Shown piece after piece: positions 45,968-54,532 of a stretch of 64,000 nt of DNA. This stretch comes from Pedobacter sp. Leaf170 (GTDB lineage: Bacteria > Bacteroidota > Bacteroidia > Sphingobacteriales > Sphingobacteriaceae): positions 1,061,703-1,125,702 of the forward strand of contig NZ_CAKLBP010000001.1 in assembly GCF_920984665.1 (NCBI RefSeq). Reading direction: 5' to 3'. The notes under the pieces were generated by a model. That model saw only the letters and a list, made by a program, of their open reading frames with translations. It made no database searches and was not told the DNA's origin. A program made the translations under genes and the position numbers. Numbering within the stretch: position 1 is the stretch's first letter; each line of letters begins with the position of its first letter.

Positions 45968-46342
45968 TTAGCTGTAAACTACTTCGAAACTTCCGTAAAT
46001 AGCCATTTCAGCACTATGTGAAACCGATAATTTAAGTTTTAGCTTCTCAATTAATTCTTTGGCAAAATTTATATTTCTGTTTAAATCTTTGATGCCCCTA
46101 ATTTCTATCCCGCGGGAAAGCATTTTAAATTTAGATGGTTCAAATTTTTCAATAAACTTTTTTAAATCAGCGGTTGGTTGTAATTCTTTATTCATAGAGG
46201 TTATAATTTCAATGACAACCCTTTGCCCTAGTATTTGTTTTGCTTTTCTTAGATAAGATATAAACAATTTGAGTTTATCAACATAGCAATGCTTTGCATT
46301 GTAAAATTTTTTAATACTTAAGCCTGAATAAAATAAATTCAC
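45968..46342 (-). CDS. Hypothetical protein, up to 124 aa
   Basis: The reading frame runs from a GTG at 46342; an ATG at 46195 would give 75 residues (MNKELQPTADLKKFIEKFEP onward). The C-terminal half, with FAKELIEKLKLKLSVSHSAE, looks like an amphipathic alpha/beta module. The full-length version is basic and has no signal peptide. I recognise no family. The bidirectional terminator at its 3' end supports a transcribed gene. Confidence 0.5.
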   Translation of the reverse strand: MNLFYSGLSIKKFYNAKHCYVDKLKLFISYLRKAKQILGQRVVIEIITSMNKELQPTADLKKFIEKFEPSKFKMLSRGIEIRGIKDLNRNINFAKELIEKLKLKLSVSHSAEMAIYGSFEVVYS

Positions 46343-46488
46343 ATCATATTTGATTCAAAAATCCATTCCCCTTATCTTAGGCTATTAACCACTAACTTGT
46401 GACATACATTTACACGCCTACCTTAAGTTTATTTACTAATATAATACTTATTTTAGCCAGCTAAAACGATTAAGCACCAAATAGAACA

Positions 46489-46869
46489 ATGTTATTACTC
46501 ATCATCAATATTATTTTTGCTATAGCCTTTACCGGGTTTGCCTATGTTAATCTTAATGATAAAGATTCATGGCTTTGGGTACCGATTTATATGGCTGCAG
46601 CTATATGTTGTGGTTTAGCCGCAGCAGGCTATTTCTATCCAAACGTGTATCTGGCCTTAATTACCTTTTACTTAATTTACGCGGTTAAAATTTTCTTTGC
46701 GAAAGATGGAGTAAGAGATTGGATTGGCAAATACAATAAACCAAGTTTGGTAGAAAGCATGCAAGCCGATAAACCTTACATAGAGCAAACAAGAGAATTT
46801 TTTGGATTGCTTATAATTGCAGGTGCCTTGTTAATAAACTACCTGGTTTCTTCCGGCACTTTTAGTTAA
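46489..46869 (+). CDS. TMEM220-like (transmembrane family 220) protein, first gene of the ebo cluster
   Basis: 126 residues, with about four transmembrane segments. The pattern AFTGFAYVNLNDKDSWLWVP (about 15-34) and YLIYAVKIFFAKDGVRDWIG are typical of TMEM220, a small helical membrane family. The gene is nine bases ahead of eboA, so the two are probably co-transcribed. A possible promoter has TTG at 46397 and TACCTTAA at 46419 with a 19-base spacer. Its role in the ebo pathway is unknown; membrane location fits a trafficking system. Confidence 0.75.
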   Translation: MLLLIINIIFAIAFTGFAYVNLNDKDSWLWVPIYMAAAICCGLAAAGYFYPNVYLALITFYLIYAVKIFFAKDGVRDWIGKYNKPSLVESMQADKPYIEQTREFFGLLIIAGALLINYLVSSGTFS

Positions 46870-46878
46870 GAATTTGTA

Positions 46879-47703
46879 ATGGCTACGGATAATTATAAAG
46901 AAATAAGCAACCTGTTTTTTGATATTTTACAGGATAACCTGAATGAAGCAAGCTTTGCCTGGCTACAACATGCCGGTAAAGCTTCTGAGCTAACTAAATT
47001 GGGACAATCTTTCGTCTTGCTTCCCAGAAAGACTGGCAAACTTATAATCAAAATTTCTTCAAACCAGCTGAAAACCCTCGAAAAATTGGAGTTAACAACG
47101 ATAAAAGAATGGACCGTTGACCGCCTGGCCCGGGTTTGGTTATTGCACAGCCAAAGTTATCAGCCAGCAGGCAAGGCTAAAGCGGTAATAGAAAATTTAT
47201 TTTTATCTGCAGAGGTTAATGAAGCAGTTGCACTCTATTTGGCAATACCTTTTTTATCAGAACCTGAAAGCTGGATTAATCAATGTACCGAGGGAATTAG
47301 AAGCAATATCGGTGTTGTTTTGGAGGCGATAATGGAAAATAATCCTTACCCATCAAAATATTTATCTGAAGCTGCCTGGAACCAATTGGTTTTGAAAGCA
47401 TTTTTCACAGAGAAAAACATAAACAATATCATTGGTCTTGCTGAAAGAGCAAATGCATCTTTAGCGCTAACCCTTAGTGATTATGCACGAGAACGTTACG
47501 CCGCCGGACGCAAAGTTAATCCTGCACTTTGGCAACTAACTGCGCCATTTCTGGATGAAAAAATTTTTGAAGCGATGAAAATCGGGCTACAAAAGCAGGA
47601 TACTGCTGATAAAATGGCAATAACAGAAGCGATAAAATCATCAGATTATAAGCCGGCAAAGCGGTATATGGAAGATTTAGCTTTTTCCGAATCTTCTAAA
47701 TAA
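46879..47703 (+). CDS. eboA: EboA domain-containing protein
   Basis: 274 residues, all-helical in appearance, no signal peptide. The sequence SYQPAGKAKAVIENLFLSAE (about 93-112), AVALYLAIPFLSEPESWINQ and ALTLSDYARERYAAGRKVNP is typical of EboA, the first gene of the ebo cluster. In cyanobacteria the cluster is required to move the scytonemin monomer to the periplasm. The biochemical role of EboA is not known. The six genes from here to 53336 lie on one strand with gaps of 31 bases or less or slight overlaps, and were probably inherited as one unit. Confidence 0.88.
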   Translation: MATDNYKEISNLFFDILQDNLNEASFAWLQHAGKASELTKLGQSFVLLPRKTGKLIIKISSNQLKTLEKLELTTIKEWTVDRLARVWLLHSQSYQPAGKAKAVIENLFLSAEVNEAVALYLAIPFLSEPESWINQCTEGIRSNIGVVLEAIMENNPYPSKYLSEAAWNQLVLKAFFTEKNINNIIGLAERANASLALTLSDYARERYAAGRKVNPALWQLTAPFLDEKIFEAMKIGLQKQDTADKMAITEAIKSSDYKPAKRYMEDLAFSESSK

Positions 47704-47734
47704 ATTGATTTTTAAAATTATTAAAGCATAAGAT

Positions 47735-48721
47735 ATGTGTTGCAGCAGTTCAATAGCAAGAGATAAGGCCACGATGGGAGAACCGGAAGCTTTCGATATT
47801 AGCGTGGTTAAGGGAATGAAATTTTTCGACCCACACGTACACATGACATCCCGCACAACGGATGATTATCAGGCAATGGCTGATGCCGGTGTGGTAGCCC
47901 TTGTTGAGCCGGCTTTCTGGCTCGGCCAGCCAAGAACAGGCATTGATAGTTTTCGCGATTATTATAGCAGTTTAGTTGGTTGGGAACGCTTTCGCTCCTC
48001 TCAATTCGGTATAAAACATTATTGTACCATTGGACTAAATTCTCGGGAGGCAAATAACGAACGCCTTGCCGAACAGGTGATGGAAATTTTACCCCTTTTT
48101 ATCTACAAAGAAGGTGTTGTTGGCATTGGGGAAATTGGTTTTGATGATCAAACTGCTGCGGAAGAAAAATACTACCGTTTACAGTTAGAACTCGCAAAAG
48201 AATCAGGCTTACCCGTTCAGGTACATACACCACACCGCGATAAGAAAAAAGGTACACAGCGTAGTATGGATATCGCTTTGGAGCATGGCCTTAGCCCTGA
48301 GCAGATAATTATCGATCACAATAACGAGGAAACTGTAAAAGAAGTGCTCGAGAGAGGTTTTTATGCAGCTTTTACAATTTATCCTTTTACCAAAATGGGC
48401 AATGAGCGAATGGTCGACATCGTTAAACAGTACGGTTCAAGCAAAATTATGGTCAACTCTGCTGCCGATTGGGGCATCAGCGACCCACTGGCTGTGCCTA
48501 AAACGGCAGCTTTAATGAAATTAAAAGGCATCAGCAATGAAGATATTGAACTGGTAACTTATCGCAATGCGATAAATGCTTTCGCCCAAAGCGGACAAAT
48601 TGATGAAGCAGATTTTGCGGGTTCAGTTTCGATAGATCAATCTGGAAAGTTTGAGGGCAATACCATTTTGCGGGGCGGGCAGCAACCAAGAACTGATAAA
48701 TCTTCTATCATAATCAGCTAA
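47735..48721 (+). CDS. eboB: EboB, TatD-like metal-dependent hydrolase
   Basis: 328 residues of the TatD/amidohydrolase superfamily. KFFDPHVHMTSRTTDDYQAM (about 29-48) provides the first metal His pair, VGIGEIGFDD (about 129-138) the Glu, LPVQVHTPHRDKK the next His and IIIDHNNEETV another. The protein starts MCCSSSIARDKATMGEPE, with two unusual adjacent cysteines; an alternative ATG is at 47774. The substrate is unknown. Position 31 bases after eboA and five bases before eboC supports the ebo assignment. Confidence 0.88.
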   Translation: MCCSSSIARDKATMGEPEAFDISVVKGMKFFDPHVHMTSRTTDDYQAMADAGVVALVEPAFWLGQPRTGIDSFRDYYSSLVGWERFRSSQFGIKHYCTIGLNSREANNERLAEQVMEILPLFIYKEGVVGIGEIGFDDQTAAEEKYYRLQLELAKESGLPVQVHTPHRDKKKGTQRSMDIALEHGLSPEQIIIDHNNEETVKEVLERGFYAAFTIYPFTKMGNERMVDIVKQYGSSKIMVNSAADWGISDPLAVPKTAALMKLKGISNEDIELVTYRNAINAFAQSGQIDEADFAGSVSIDQSGKFEGNTILRGGQQPRTDKSSIIIS

Positions 48722-48725
48722 ACAG

Positions 48726-49607
48726 ATGAAATTAGTTGCTTACCTGCGTATGATGCGCCCTGCAAATATTGTAACCTCTGTTGCAGATATCCTTGCGGGA
48801 ATTGCCATTTCCGGAATATTAGTTAATGACGGCACTACGCTATGGATACCAGTCTTAAGCCTTTGTCTGGCTACTGCCTGCCTATACGGAGGCGGTATTG
48901 TTTTCAACGACGTTTTTGATGCAAAGCTTGATAAAATTGAGCGACCAGAACGTGCCATTCCGAGCGGAATTGTTAGCATTACCAATGCCAGCATTTTAGG
49001 TGCAGTACTCTTACTAATCGGAGTTACGCTTGCATTTTTTACCAATACTATTTCTGGCTATTTTGCTTTAGCAATTAGTGCTTTTGCCTTGCTTTACAAT
49101 AAAATCGGCAAGCATCATCCTTTCTTTGGCCCCTTAAATATGGGCACCTGCAGAGGATTAAATTTATTGCTTGGTATTAGCATTGTTCCGGCAGCATTGC
49201 CTCAATACTACTGGCTGGCTATAATTCCGGTAATTTATATTTTCTCCATAACCATGACCAGCCGTGGCGAAGTTCATGGTGGAAAACGTACAAACCTGCA
49301 AATTGCAGCCGTATTATATGCATTAGTTATTTTGGCGATTACTTATATTGCTTTCGCAAACGGACAATTACTGTGGGCTTTACTATTTTTGATTCCGTTT
49401 GCCGTGATGATTTTTAATCCCTTAATCAAGGCAATAAAAAATCCCGTTGGAAAAAATATTGGCGGCGCTGTTAAAGCTGGCGTTATCTCTTTGATTTTAA
49501 TGGACGCCGCATGGGCAGCAACCTTCAATGCATTATTGCTTGCAATCGTGATTGCAGCCTTATTGCCTTTATCTATGTATCTGGCTAAACTTTTTGCCGT
49601 TACCTAA
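48726..49607 (+). CDS. eboC: EboC, UbiA-like membrane prenyltransferase
   Basis: 293 residues with about eight to nine transmembrane helices. The first Asp-rich motif is VFNDVFDAKLDKIERPERAI (about 59-78), the classical NDxxDxxxD of UbiA enzymes that bind prenyl diphosphate-Mg. At the place of the second motif (usually DxxxD) there is SRGEVHGGKR (about 179-188), with Glu instead of the expected Asp pair, a feature of this subfamily that may alter the substrate. UbiA enzymes join an isoprenoid to an aromatic or other acceptor in the inner membrane; the acceptor here is unknown. Confidence 0.88.
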   Translation: MKLVAYLRMMRPANIVTSVADILAGIAISGILVNDGTTLWIPVLSLCLATACLYGGGIVFNDVFDAKLDKIERPERAIPSGIVSITNASILGAVLLLIGVTLAFFTNTISGYFALAISAFALLYNKIGKHHPFFGPLNMGTCRGLNLLLGISIVPAALPQYYWLAIIPVIYIFSITMTSRGEVHGGKRTNLQIAAVLYALVILAITYIAFANGQLLWALLFLIPFAVMIFNPLIKAIKNPVGKNIGGAVKAGVISLILMDAAWAATFNALLLAIVIAALLPLSMYLAKLFAVT

Positions 49608-49634
49608 TTTATTTTATAAGAATATTTCCCTGAG

Positions 49635-50801
49635 ATGGAGCATTTAAAACAATCCTTTACCGTAGAATATCGTTTTAACGTTTTTTTTACCTCTTCCCTG
49701 TTTTCTATAGAAAATTTGCTGATAGCCGATTTTCTGGAGGAAATGAATACCTCAGGCGCAGCCAAAAAAATATTTTTTGTGATGGATAGTGGTGTAGCAT
49801 CTGCACACCCTGAACTTTGCCAGCAAATTAAAGCTTATTTTAAAAAGCATAACCAGGTTGAGCTAGTAGAAAATATACTAATCGTCCCGGGAGGAGAAAT
49901 TATAAAAAACGAAACCAAGCATTTTGATGCAGTTTTAGATGCAGTTAACAGCTACCGGATCGATCGGCATTCTTACATCGCAGCAATTGGTGGAGGGGCA
50001 TTGCTAGATATGGTTGGTTATGCCGCAACTGTTGCACATAGAGGCATTAAGCATATCCGAATTCCAACAACTGTACTTTCGCAGAATGATTCGGGTATAG
50101 GCGTAAAAAACGGCATAAATTACTTCAATAAAAAGAACTTCCTTGGCACGTTTTCTCCACCTGTTGCCGTTTTTAATGATGAAAAATTTCTAAGCACATT
50201 ATCCGATAGAGATTGGCGTTCAGGGATTGCTGAAGCCGTAAAAGTAGCATTAATTAAAGACTTGACATTTTTTGAATGGCTGGAAAACAATGCAAAACAA
50301 CTGGCCGACCGAAACCTTGAGGTGATGAATTATCAAATCTGGAAGTGTGCGGCTTTACACATGGATCACATCAAAAGCGGCGATCCTTTTGAACGCGGTT
50401 CTGCCCGTCCCTTAGATTTTGGACATTGGAGCGCACATAAATTAGAATACTTAACAAACTTTGAAATTAGACATGGCGAAGCAGTAGCGATGGGTATAGC
50501 GCTTGATACCGTTTATTCTAATTTAGCAGGTATGCTCAGCACAGCTGATACACATCGTGTACTTAATTTGCTAACTGCATTAGGTTTCGAACTTACCCAT
50601 CCCCTGTTACAAGTTAATGGTGATGAAAGTTTGCTGTTAAAAGGCCTGGAAGAATTTCGTGAGCATTTAGGTGGCGAACTAACCATAACGCTTTTGAGTA
50701 AGCTTGGCGTTGGTATAGAAGTACATGAAATGGATGCAAAACTTTTACAACAGGCTGCATTACAACTAAATAAACTATCAAATCTTGAACCCATTAATTA
50801 G
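49635..50801 (+). CDS. eboD: EboD, 3-dehydroquinate-synthase-like sugar phosphate cyclase
   Basis: 388 residues. AIGGGALLDMVGYAATVAHR (about 115-134) matches the NAD-binding GGG region, and IPTTVLSQNDSGIGVKNGIN (about 141-160) is the cyclase signature. Zn ligands are suggested by SGIAEAVKVALI (Glu), RPLDFGHWSAHKLE (His) and IRHGEAVAMG (His). Family members turn DAHP or sedoheptulose 7-phosphate into cyclic products (dehydroquinate, valiolone types). This member groups with EboD by context and is not expected to replace the housekeeping AroB. Its substrate is unknown. Confidence 0.88.
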   Translation: MEHLKQSFTVEYRFNVFFTSSLFSIENLLIADFLEEMNTSGAAKKIFFVMDSGVASAHPELCQQIKAYFKKHNQVELVENILIVPGGEIIKNETKHFDAVLDAVNSYRIDRHSYIAAIGGGALLDMVGYAATVAHRGIKHIRIPTTVLSQNDSGIGVKNGINYFNKKNFLGTFSPPVAVFNDEKFLSTLSDRDWRSGIAEAVKVALIKDLTFFEWLENNAKQLADRNLEVMNYQIWKCAALHMDHIKSGDPFERGSARPLDFGHWSAHKLEYLTNFEIRHGEAVAMGIALDTVYSNLAGMLSTADTHRVLNLLTALGFELTHPLLQVNGDESLLLKGLEEFREHLGGELTITLLSKLGVGIEVHEMDAKLLQQAALQLNKLSNLEPIN

Positions 50802-50803
50802 GT

Positions 50804-51994
50804 ATGAAGATAAATTCAGCACAGCTAACCTTTTGTACCAATATATACGTAGGTGAAAATTGGGCGGCACATTTTGCCGTTTTAAAAGATAGTTTTCCAA
50901 AACTAAAAGAACAACTTTCACCATCAGAACCGATGGGAATTGGTTTACGTTTATCAAACCTGGCCAGCATAGAACTTCTGGAAAATGATAATTTAAGCAT
51001 TTTTAAAGCATGGCTGGATGAAGCAGGCGGTTATGTGTTTACGATGAATGGCTTCCCTTATGGCGGCTTTCATAATACGCGGGTAAAGGATCAGGTTCAT
51101 GCGCCCGATTGGACAAGGCCAGAGCGCTTAAATTATACCATCCGTTTATTTAAAATACTTGCCAAATTGTTGCCTAATGGAATTGATGGCGGCATTTCAA
51201 CCTCTCCATTAAGTTATAAACCCTGGTTTAACGAAGCTGAAAAATCTATTGAAGCAACTAATATCGCTACTAAAAATATAATCGAAGTTGCGCATAACCT
51301 TAAAGCAATTAAAGAACAAACCGGAAAAATATTACATCTGGATATTGAACCGGAACCAGATGGCTTTTTAGAATCAGGAGAAGAATTTATCCAATGGTAT
51401 GAAAACGTACTTTTGCCTTCGGCAGATAAAAATTTATCGGTTGAGGATTTAAAAACACACATCACTTTGTGTTATGATGTTTGTCATTTTGCCATTGGTT
51501 ATGAACCTCATAAAGAAATTATCAAAACGCTGAAAGAAAAAGGCATACAAATTGGAAAAATTCAGATTAGTGCAGCGTTAAAGGCCAAACTTCCGGCAAC
51601 TGATGAAAGCAGATCTTTAATTAAAGCTGAACTTTCAAGGTTTGATGAGCCAACTTATCTGCATCAGGTTATTGCTAAAAAAGCAGATGGCAGCTTACAA
51701 CGTTATCCGGATTTAAGTTTAGCACTAAATGATGATGAAAATTGCCTTGCCGAAGAATGGCGTGCTCATTTTCATGTGCCTATTTTTATAGCAGATATGG
51801 GCTTTATTCAATCTACGCAAAACGATATAATTGAGGTGCTAAACATATTCAAAAAACACCATTTCACTAATCATCTTGAAGTAGAAACCTACACCTGGGA
51901 AGTTTTGCCGGAGAACCTTAAAGCACCATTGAATGAATCTATCATTCGGGAATTAAATTGGGTAAAAAACATTTTAAACCATCCTCATGAATAA
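50804..51994 (+). CDS. eboE: EboE, metabolite traffic protein (TIM-barrel)
   Basis: 396 residues, TIM-barrel sugar-isomerase-like fold. Signatures are TFCTNIYVGENWAAHF near the N-terminus, FPYGGFHNTRVKDQVHAPDW (about 75-94), LHLDIEPEPDGFLES (about 181-195) and LCYDVCHFAIGYEPH (about 222-236), with conserved Glu, Asp and His suitable for metal binding. EboE belongs to the ebo cluster implicated in moving a secondary metabolite precursor to the periplasm, but its chemistry is unproven. It begins two bases after eboD and overlaps eboF by eight bases, so the three are translationally linked. Confidence 0.9.
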   Translation: MKINSAQLTFCTNIYVGENWAAHFAVLKDSFPKLKEQLSPSEPMGIGLRLSNLASIELLENDNLSIFKAWLDEAGGYVFTMNGFPYGGFHNTRVKDQVHAPDWTRPERLNYTIRLFKILAKLLPNGIDGGISTSPLSYKPWFNEAEKSIEATNIATKNIIEVAHNLKAIKEQTGKILHLDIEPEPDGFLESGEEFIQWYENVLLPSADKNLSVEDLKTHITLCYDVCHFAIGYEPHKEIIKTLKEKGIQIGKIQISAALKAKLPATDESRSLIKAELSRFDEPTYLHQVIAKKADGSLQRYPDLSLALNDDENCLAEEWRAHFHVPIFIADMGFIQSTQNDIIEVLNIFKKHHFTNHLEVETYTWEVLPENLKAPLNESIIRELNWVKNILNHPHE

Positions 51995-53336
51995 AACTGT
52001 AGTTATCAATATAGTAGGTTTATCAACATCCGTTATTGGCGAGCATACGCCTTTTCTTAAAGCATACATTGAGCAGAAAAACTTAAGTAATATAGAGCCT
52101 TTATTGCCTGCGGTAACCACCAGTGTACAATCAAGCTACTTAACGGGGCAATATCCGGCACAAACCGGTATTGTTGGTAATGGTTGGTATGATGACACAG
52201 ATAGTGAAGTTAAATTCTGGAAACAATCTAACAAATTAGTTGACGGTGAAAAAATCTGGGATCGGGCTAAAAAAGCAGATCCAAAATTTACCTGTGCAAA
52301 TATGTTTTGGTGGTATAATATGTATTCTACTGCCGATTTTTCGGTAACACCAAGGCCAAATTACCTGGCTGATGGACGAAAATTACCAGACTGCTATTCG
52401 CAACCGGCAGCACTACGCGACCATTTGCAAGAAAAACTAGGTCAATTCCCTTTATTTCAATTCTGGGGGCCAGGCGCAAATATAAAATCAAGCCGTTGGA
52501 TAGCTGATGCTTCGATGGAAACCGAACGCCTGCATAACCCAACGCTAAGTTTAATTTATTTGCCACACTTAGATTATTGCTTACAAAAATTCGGACCAGA
52601 CTTAACCAAGATAAGTAAAGAATTAAATGAAATTGATGCTTTAGCAGAGGAACTGGTTAAATTTTATGAAAGCCGCGAAGCTGAAGTAATCATACTTTCT
52701 GAATATGGTATTGAAGGTGTTAATAATCCAATCCATTTAAACAGAATGTTACGCAAGGAAGGTTTGATTCAAATCCGTGAGGAAAGAGGTCTTGAACTTT
52801 TAGATGCGGGCGCTTCTAAAGCTTTTGCAGTGGCAGATCATCAGATTGCACACATTTACCTAACGGATAAAAGCATTTCAGAAAAAGTAAGAACCTTGCT
52901 GAATAACGTTCCGGGTGTCGATTTGGTACTCGATAAAACACAGCAGGCTGAATATAAAATTAACCATGAGCGCTCAGGAGATTTTGTAGTTACTGCAAAA
53001 GCCGGCAGTTGGTTTAGCTACTATTTTTGGCTTGATGACCAAAAAGCGCCAGATTACGCCAGATGCGTAGACATTCATAAAAAACCAGGTTACGATCCGG
53101 TTGAAATGTTTATGTCGTCAAAACTTAGAGCAGGTTATAAACTCCTGCGGAAAAAAGCAGGATTTAGGTATGTTATGGATGTTATTCCGCTAGATGCAAC
53201 TTTGGTAAAAGGCTCGCACGGACGTATAGGTGTTTCTGCAGATTTTAAACCGGTGGTAATTACCGGCACGAAAATTAGCGAAACTTTACAACCTACAGAT
53301 ATCTATGAACTTATCTGGAAAACTTTAAATAAATAA
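51987..53336 (+). CDS. eboF: EboF, alkaline-phosphatase-superfamily pyrophosphatase/phosphodiesterase
   Basis: 449 residues, no signal peptide. TTSVQSSYLTGQYPAQTGI (about 45-63) has the nucleophile region, LIYLPHLDYCLQKFGP (about 190-205) and VIILSEYGIEGV the metal ligands, and VKGSHGRIGVSADFKPVV the last His site. The usual SDHG is replaced by SEYG, a notable departure from secreted phosphodiesterases such as the one at 44610. It is the final ebo gene; there is no hairpin after it, and the next gene converges 32 bases downstream. Confidence 0.88.
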   Translation: MNKTVVINIVGLSTSVIGEHTPFLKAYIEQKNLSNIEPLLPAVTTSVQSSYLTGQYPAQTGIVGNGWYDDTDSEVKFWKQSNKLVDGEKIWDRAKKADPKFTCANMFWWYNMYSTADFSVTPRPNYLADGRKLPDCYSQPAALRDHLQEKLGQFPLFQFWGPGANIKSSRWIADASMETERLHNPTLSLIYLPHLDYCLQKFGPDLTKISKELNEIDALAEELVKFYESREAEVIILSEYGIEGVNNPIHLNRMLRKEGLIQIREERGLELLDAGASKAFAVADHQIAHIYLTDKSISEKVRTLLNNVPGVDLVLDKTQQAEYKINHERSGDFVVTAKAGSWFSYYFWLDDQKAPDYARCVDIHKKPGYDPVEMFMSSKLRAGYKLLRKKAGFRYVMDVIPLDATLVKGSHGRIGVSADFKPVVITGTKISETLQPTDIYELIWKTLNK

Positions 53337-53367
53337 CAATATTTTGCCTTTTAATGTAATTATTCGC

Positions 53368-54501
53368 TCAACGCATTTTATTAAAATTCATAACAAAACC
53401 TAATTGATAAGTTTGAATTGGGTCATCATAACGAATGTTCAGGTAATCCCTGCAAAAATAATTGTGAAACACAAAACCAAAATCACTGGTTACCCAGGGC
53501 ATCCAGGTTAAGTAGTTGTGTACACCTAACCTGTATTTACTAGATAGTGGATAAAGAGATAAATCGTTATCAATAATGTATGCGAGTTCACTTCGCCATA
53601 TCCATTGGGTTCTTGCATTTCTCACGGTTTTTCCTGTAGGGTTTTTAGAGAATTTCTTTTTATCTGTATCTGATAGTTGTGTTAAAACAAATCTCGATCT
53701 TCTTGTCCACTGAAGGTTAAGCAAAACCCTATTTAAGCCATAAGCAGATGCAAGTTCATCGCTCAAAGTTAATGGTCCGCCGAGGTCAACTTCACGTTGC
53801 AAGCCAAGCCCAGCCGAATAAATATGATTATCACTAGTCTGCTTCATGCCATAAACCATCAGCCTGATGTAGTTGGTACTAAAATCTCCATTTTTATAGT
53901 TATTGCGATTTGGAGCTGTTGATTTAAAAAAAGGTAATGCCTGCCCGTTTGAATAATGATGTATTTGCGCCTTTAAGTAAACGGTTGTGGCCTTTGGCGA
54001 TTCTATTTTGTTTACATCGCTTAACAAATAATCTAATCCTAAACCCACATCATTACTCGTTGGCAATAAGGGACTAGAGCTATCTTTCGTCATGCGAAGC
54101 ATAAAAGCGGCATCAAAGGTAATTCTGGCACGAGACCAAAACGGGCGACTGTAATATTTACCACGATACATGGTTACTCTGTGAGAAATGTTACCCTCCA
54201 GCCAATATCCATTCATGCCTTCACCATCTTGTAAAGCAATTTTGCGGGTAGATAAACTGTTAAACATCGGTGCTGGAGAAAGATATAATATCGGGTCGTG
54301 ATACCCAAATATCTGTTGCAGATTATTATACGGAATACTACTTATTTCAGCCCTGCGGATGTCATCTTCTACCGAGCTGCTATCTGAAGACGTAGTAATT
54401 TGCGGTTTCTGCTGTGGAATTTGAGCGAATGAATTTTGCGAACACAAGAAAGCTATGGATAATAGCATTACTGTTTCTAAAGATACCTTTTTCATGAGCA
54501 T
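53368..54501 (-). CDS. Outer-membrane beta-barrel protein with OMPLA-like motif
   Basis: 377 residues (375 from the second ATG at 54495). A signal peptide (KKVSLETVMLLSIAFLCSQN, cleavage near SFAQ) is followed by a short Ser-rich linker and a barrel-like sequence of alternating polar and aromatic residues ending in LGFVMNFNKMR. At 181-186 the sequence reads HHYSNG and at 205-211 GDFSTNY. In outer membrane phospholipase A the catalytic residues are in H-x-SNG followed by an Asn, so a lipase activity is possible. Spacing to the Asn differs from OMPLA, so this is a hypothesis. It is convergent with eboF. Confidence 0.65.
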   Translation of the reverse strand: MLMKKVSLETVMLLSIAFLCSQNSFAQIPQQKPQITTSSDSSSVEDDIRRAEISSIPYNNLQQIFGYHDPILYLSPAPMFNSLSTRKIALQDGEGMNGYWLEGNISHRVTMYRGKYYSRPFWSRARITFDAAFMLRMTKDSSSPLLPTSNDVGLGLDYLLSDVNKIESPKATTVYLKAQIHHYSNGQALPFFKSTAPNRNNYKNGDFSTNYIRLMVYGMKQTSDNHIYSAGLGLQREVDLGGPLTLSDELASAYGLNRVLLNLQWTRRSRFVLTQLSDTDKKKFSKNPTGKTVRNARTQWIWRSELAYIIDNDLSLYPLSSKYRLGVHNYLTWMPWVTSDFGFVFHNYFCRDYLNIRYDDPIQTYQLGFVMNFNKMR

Positions 54502-54532
54502 GCATTTATAGATAAAAATTTTGAGGGGGTTG

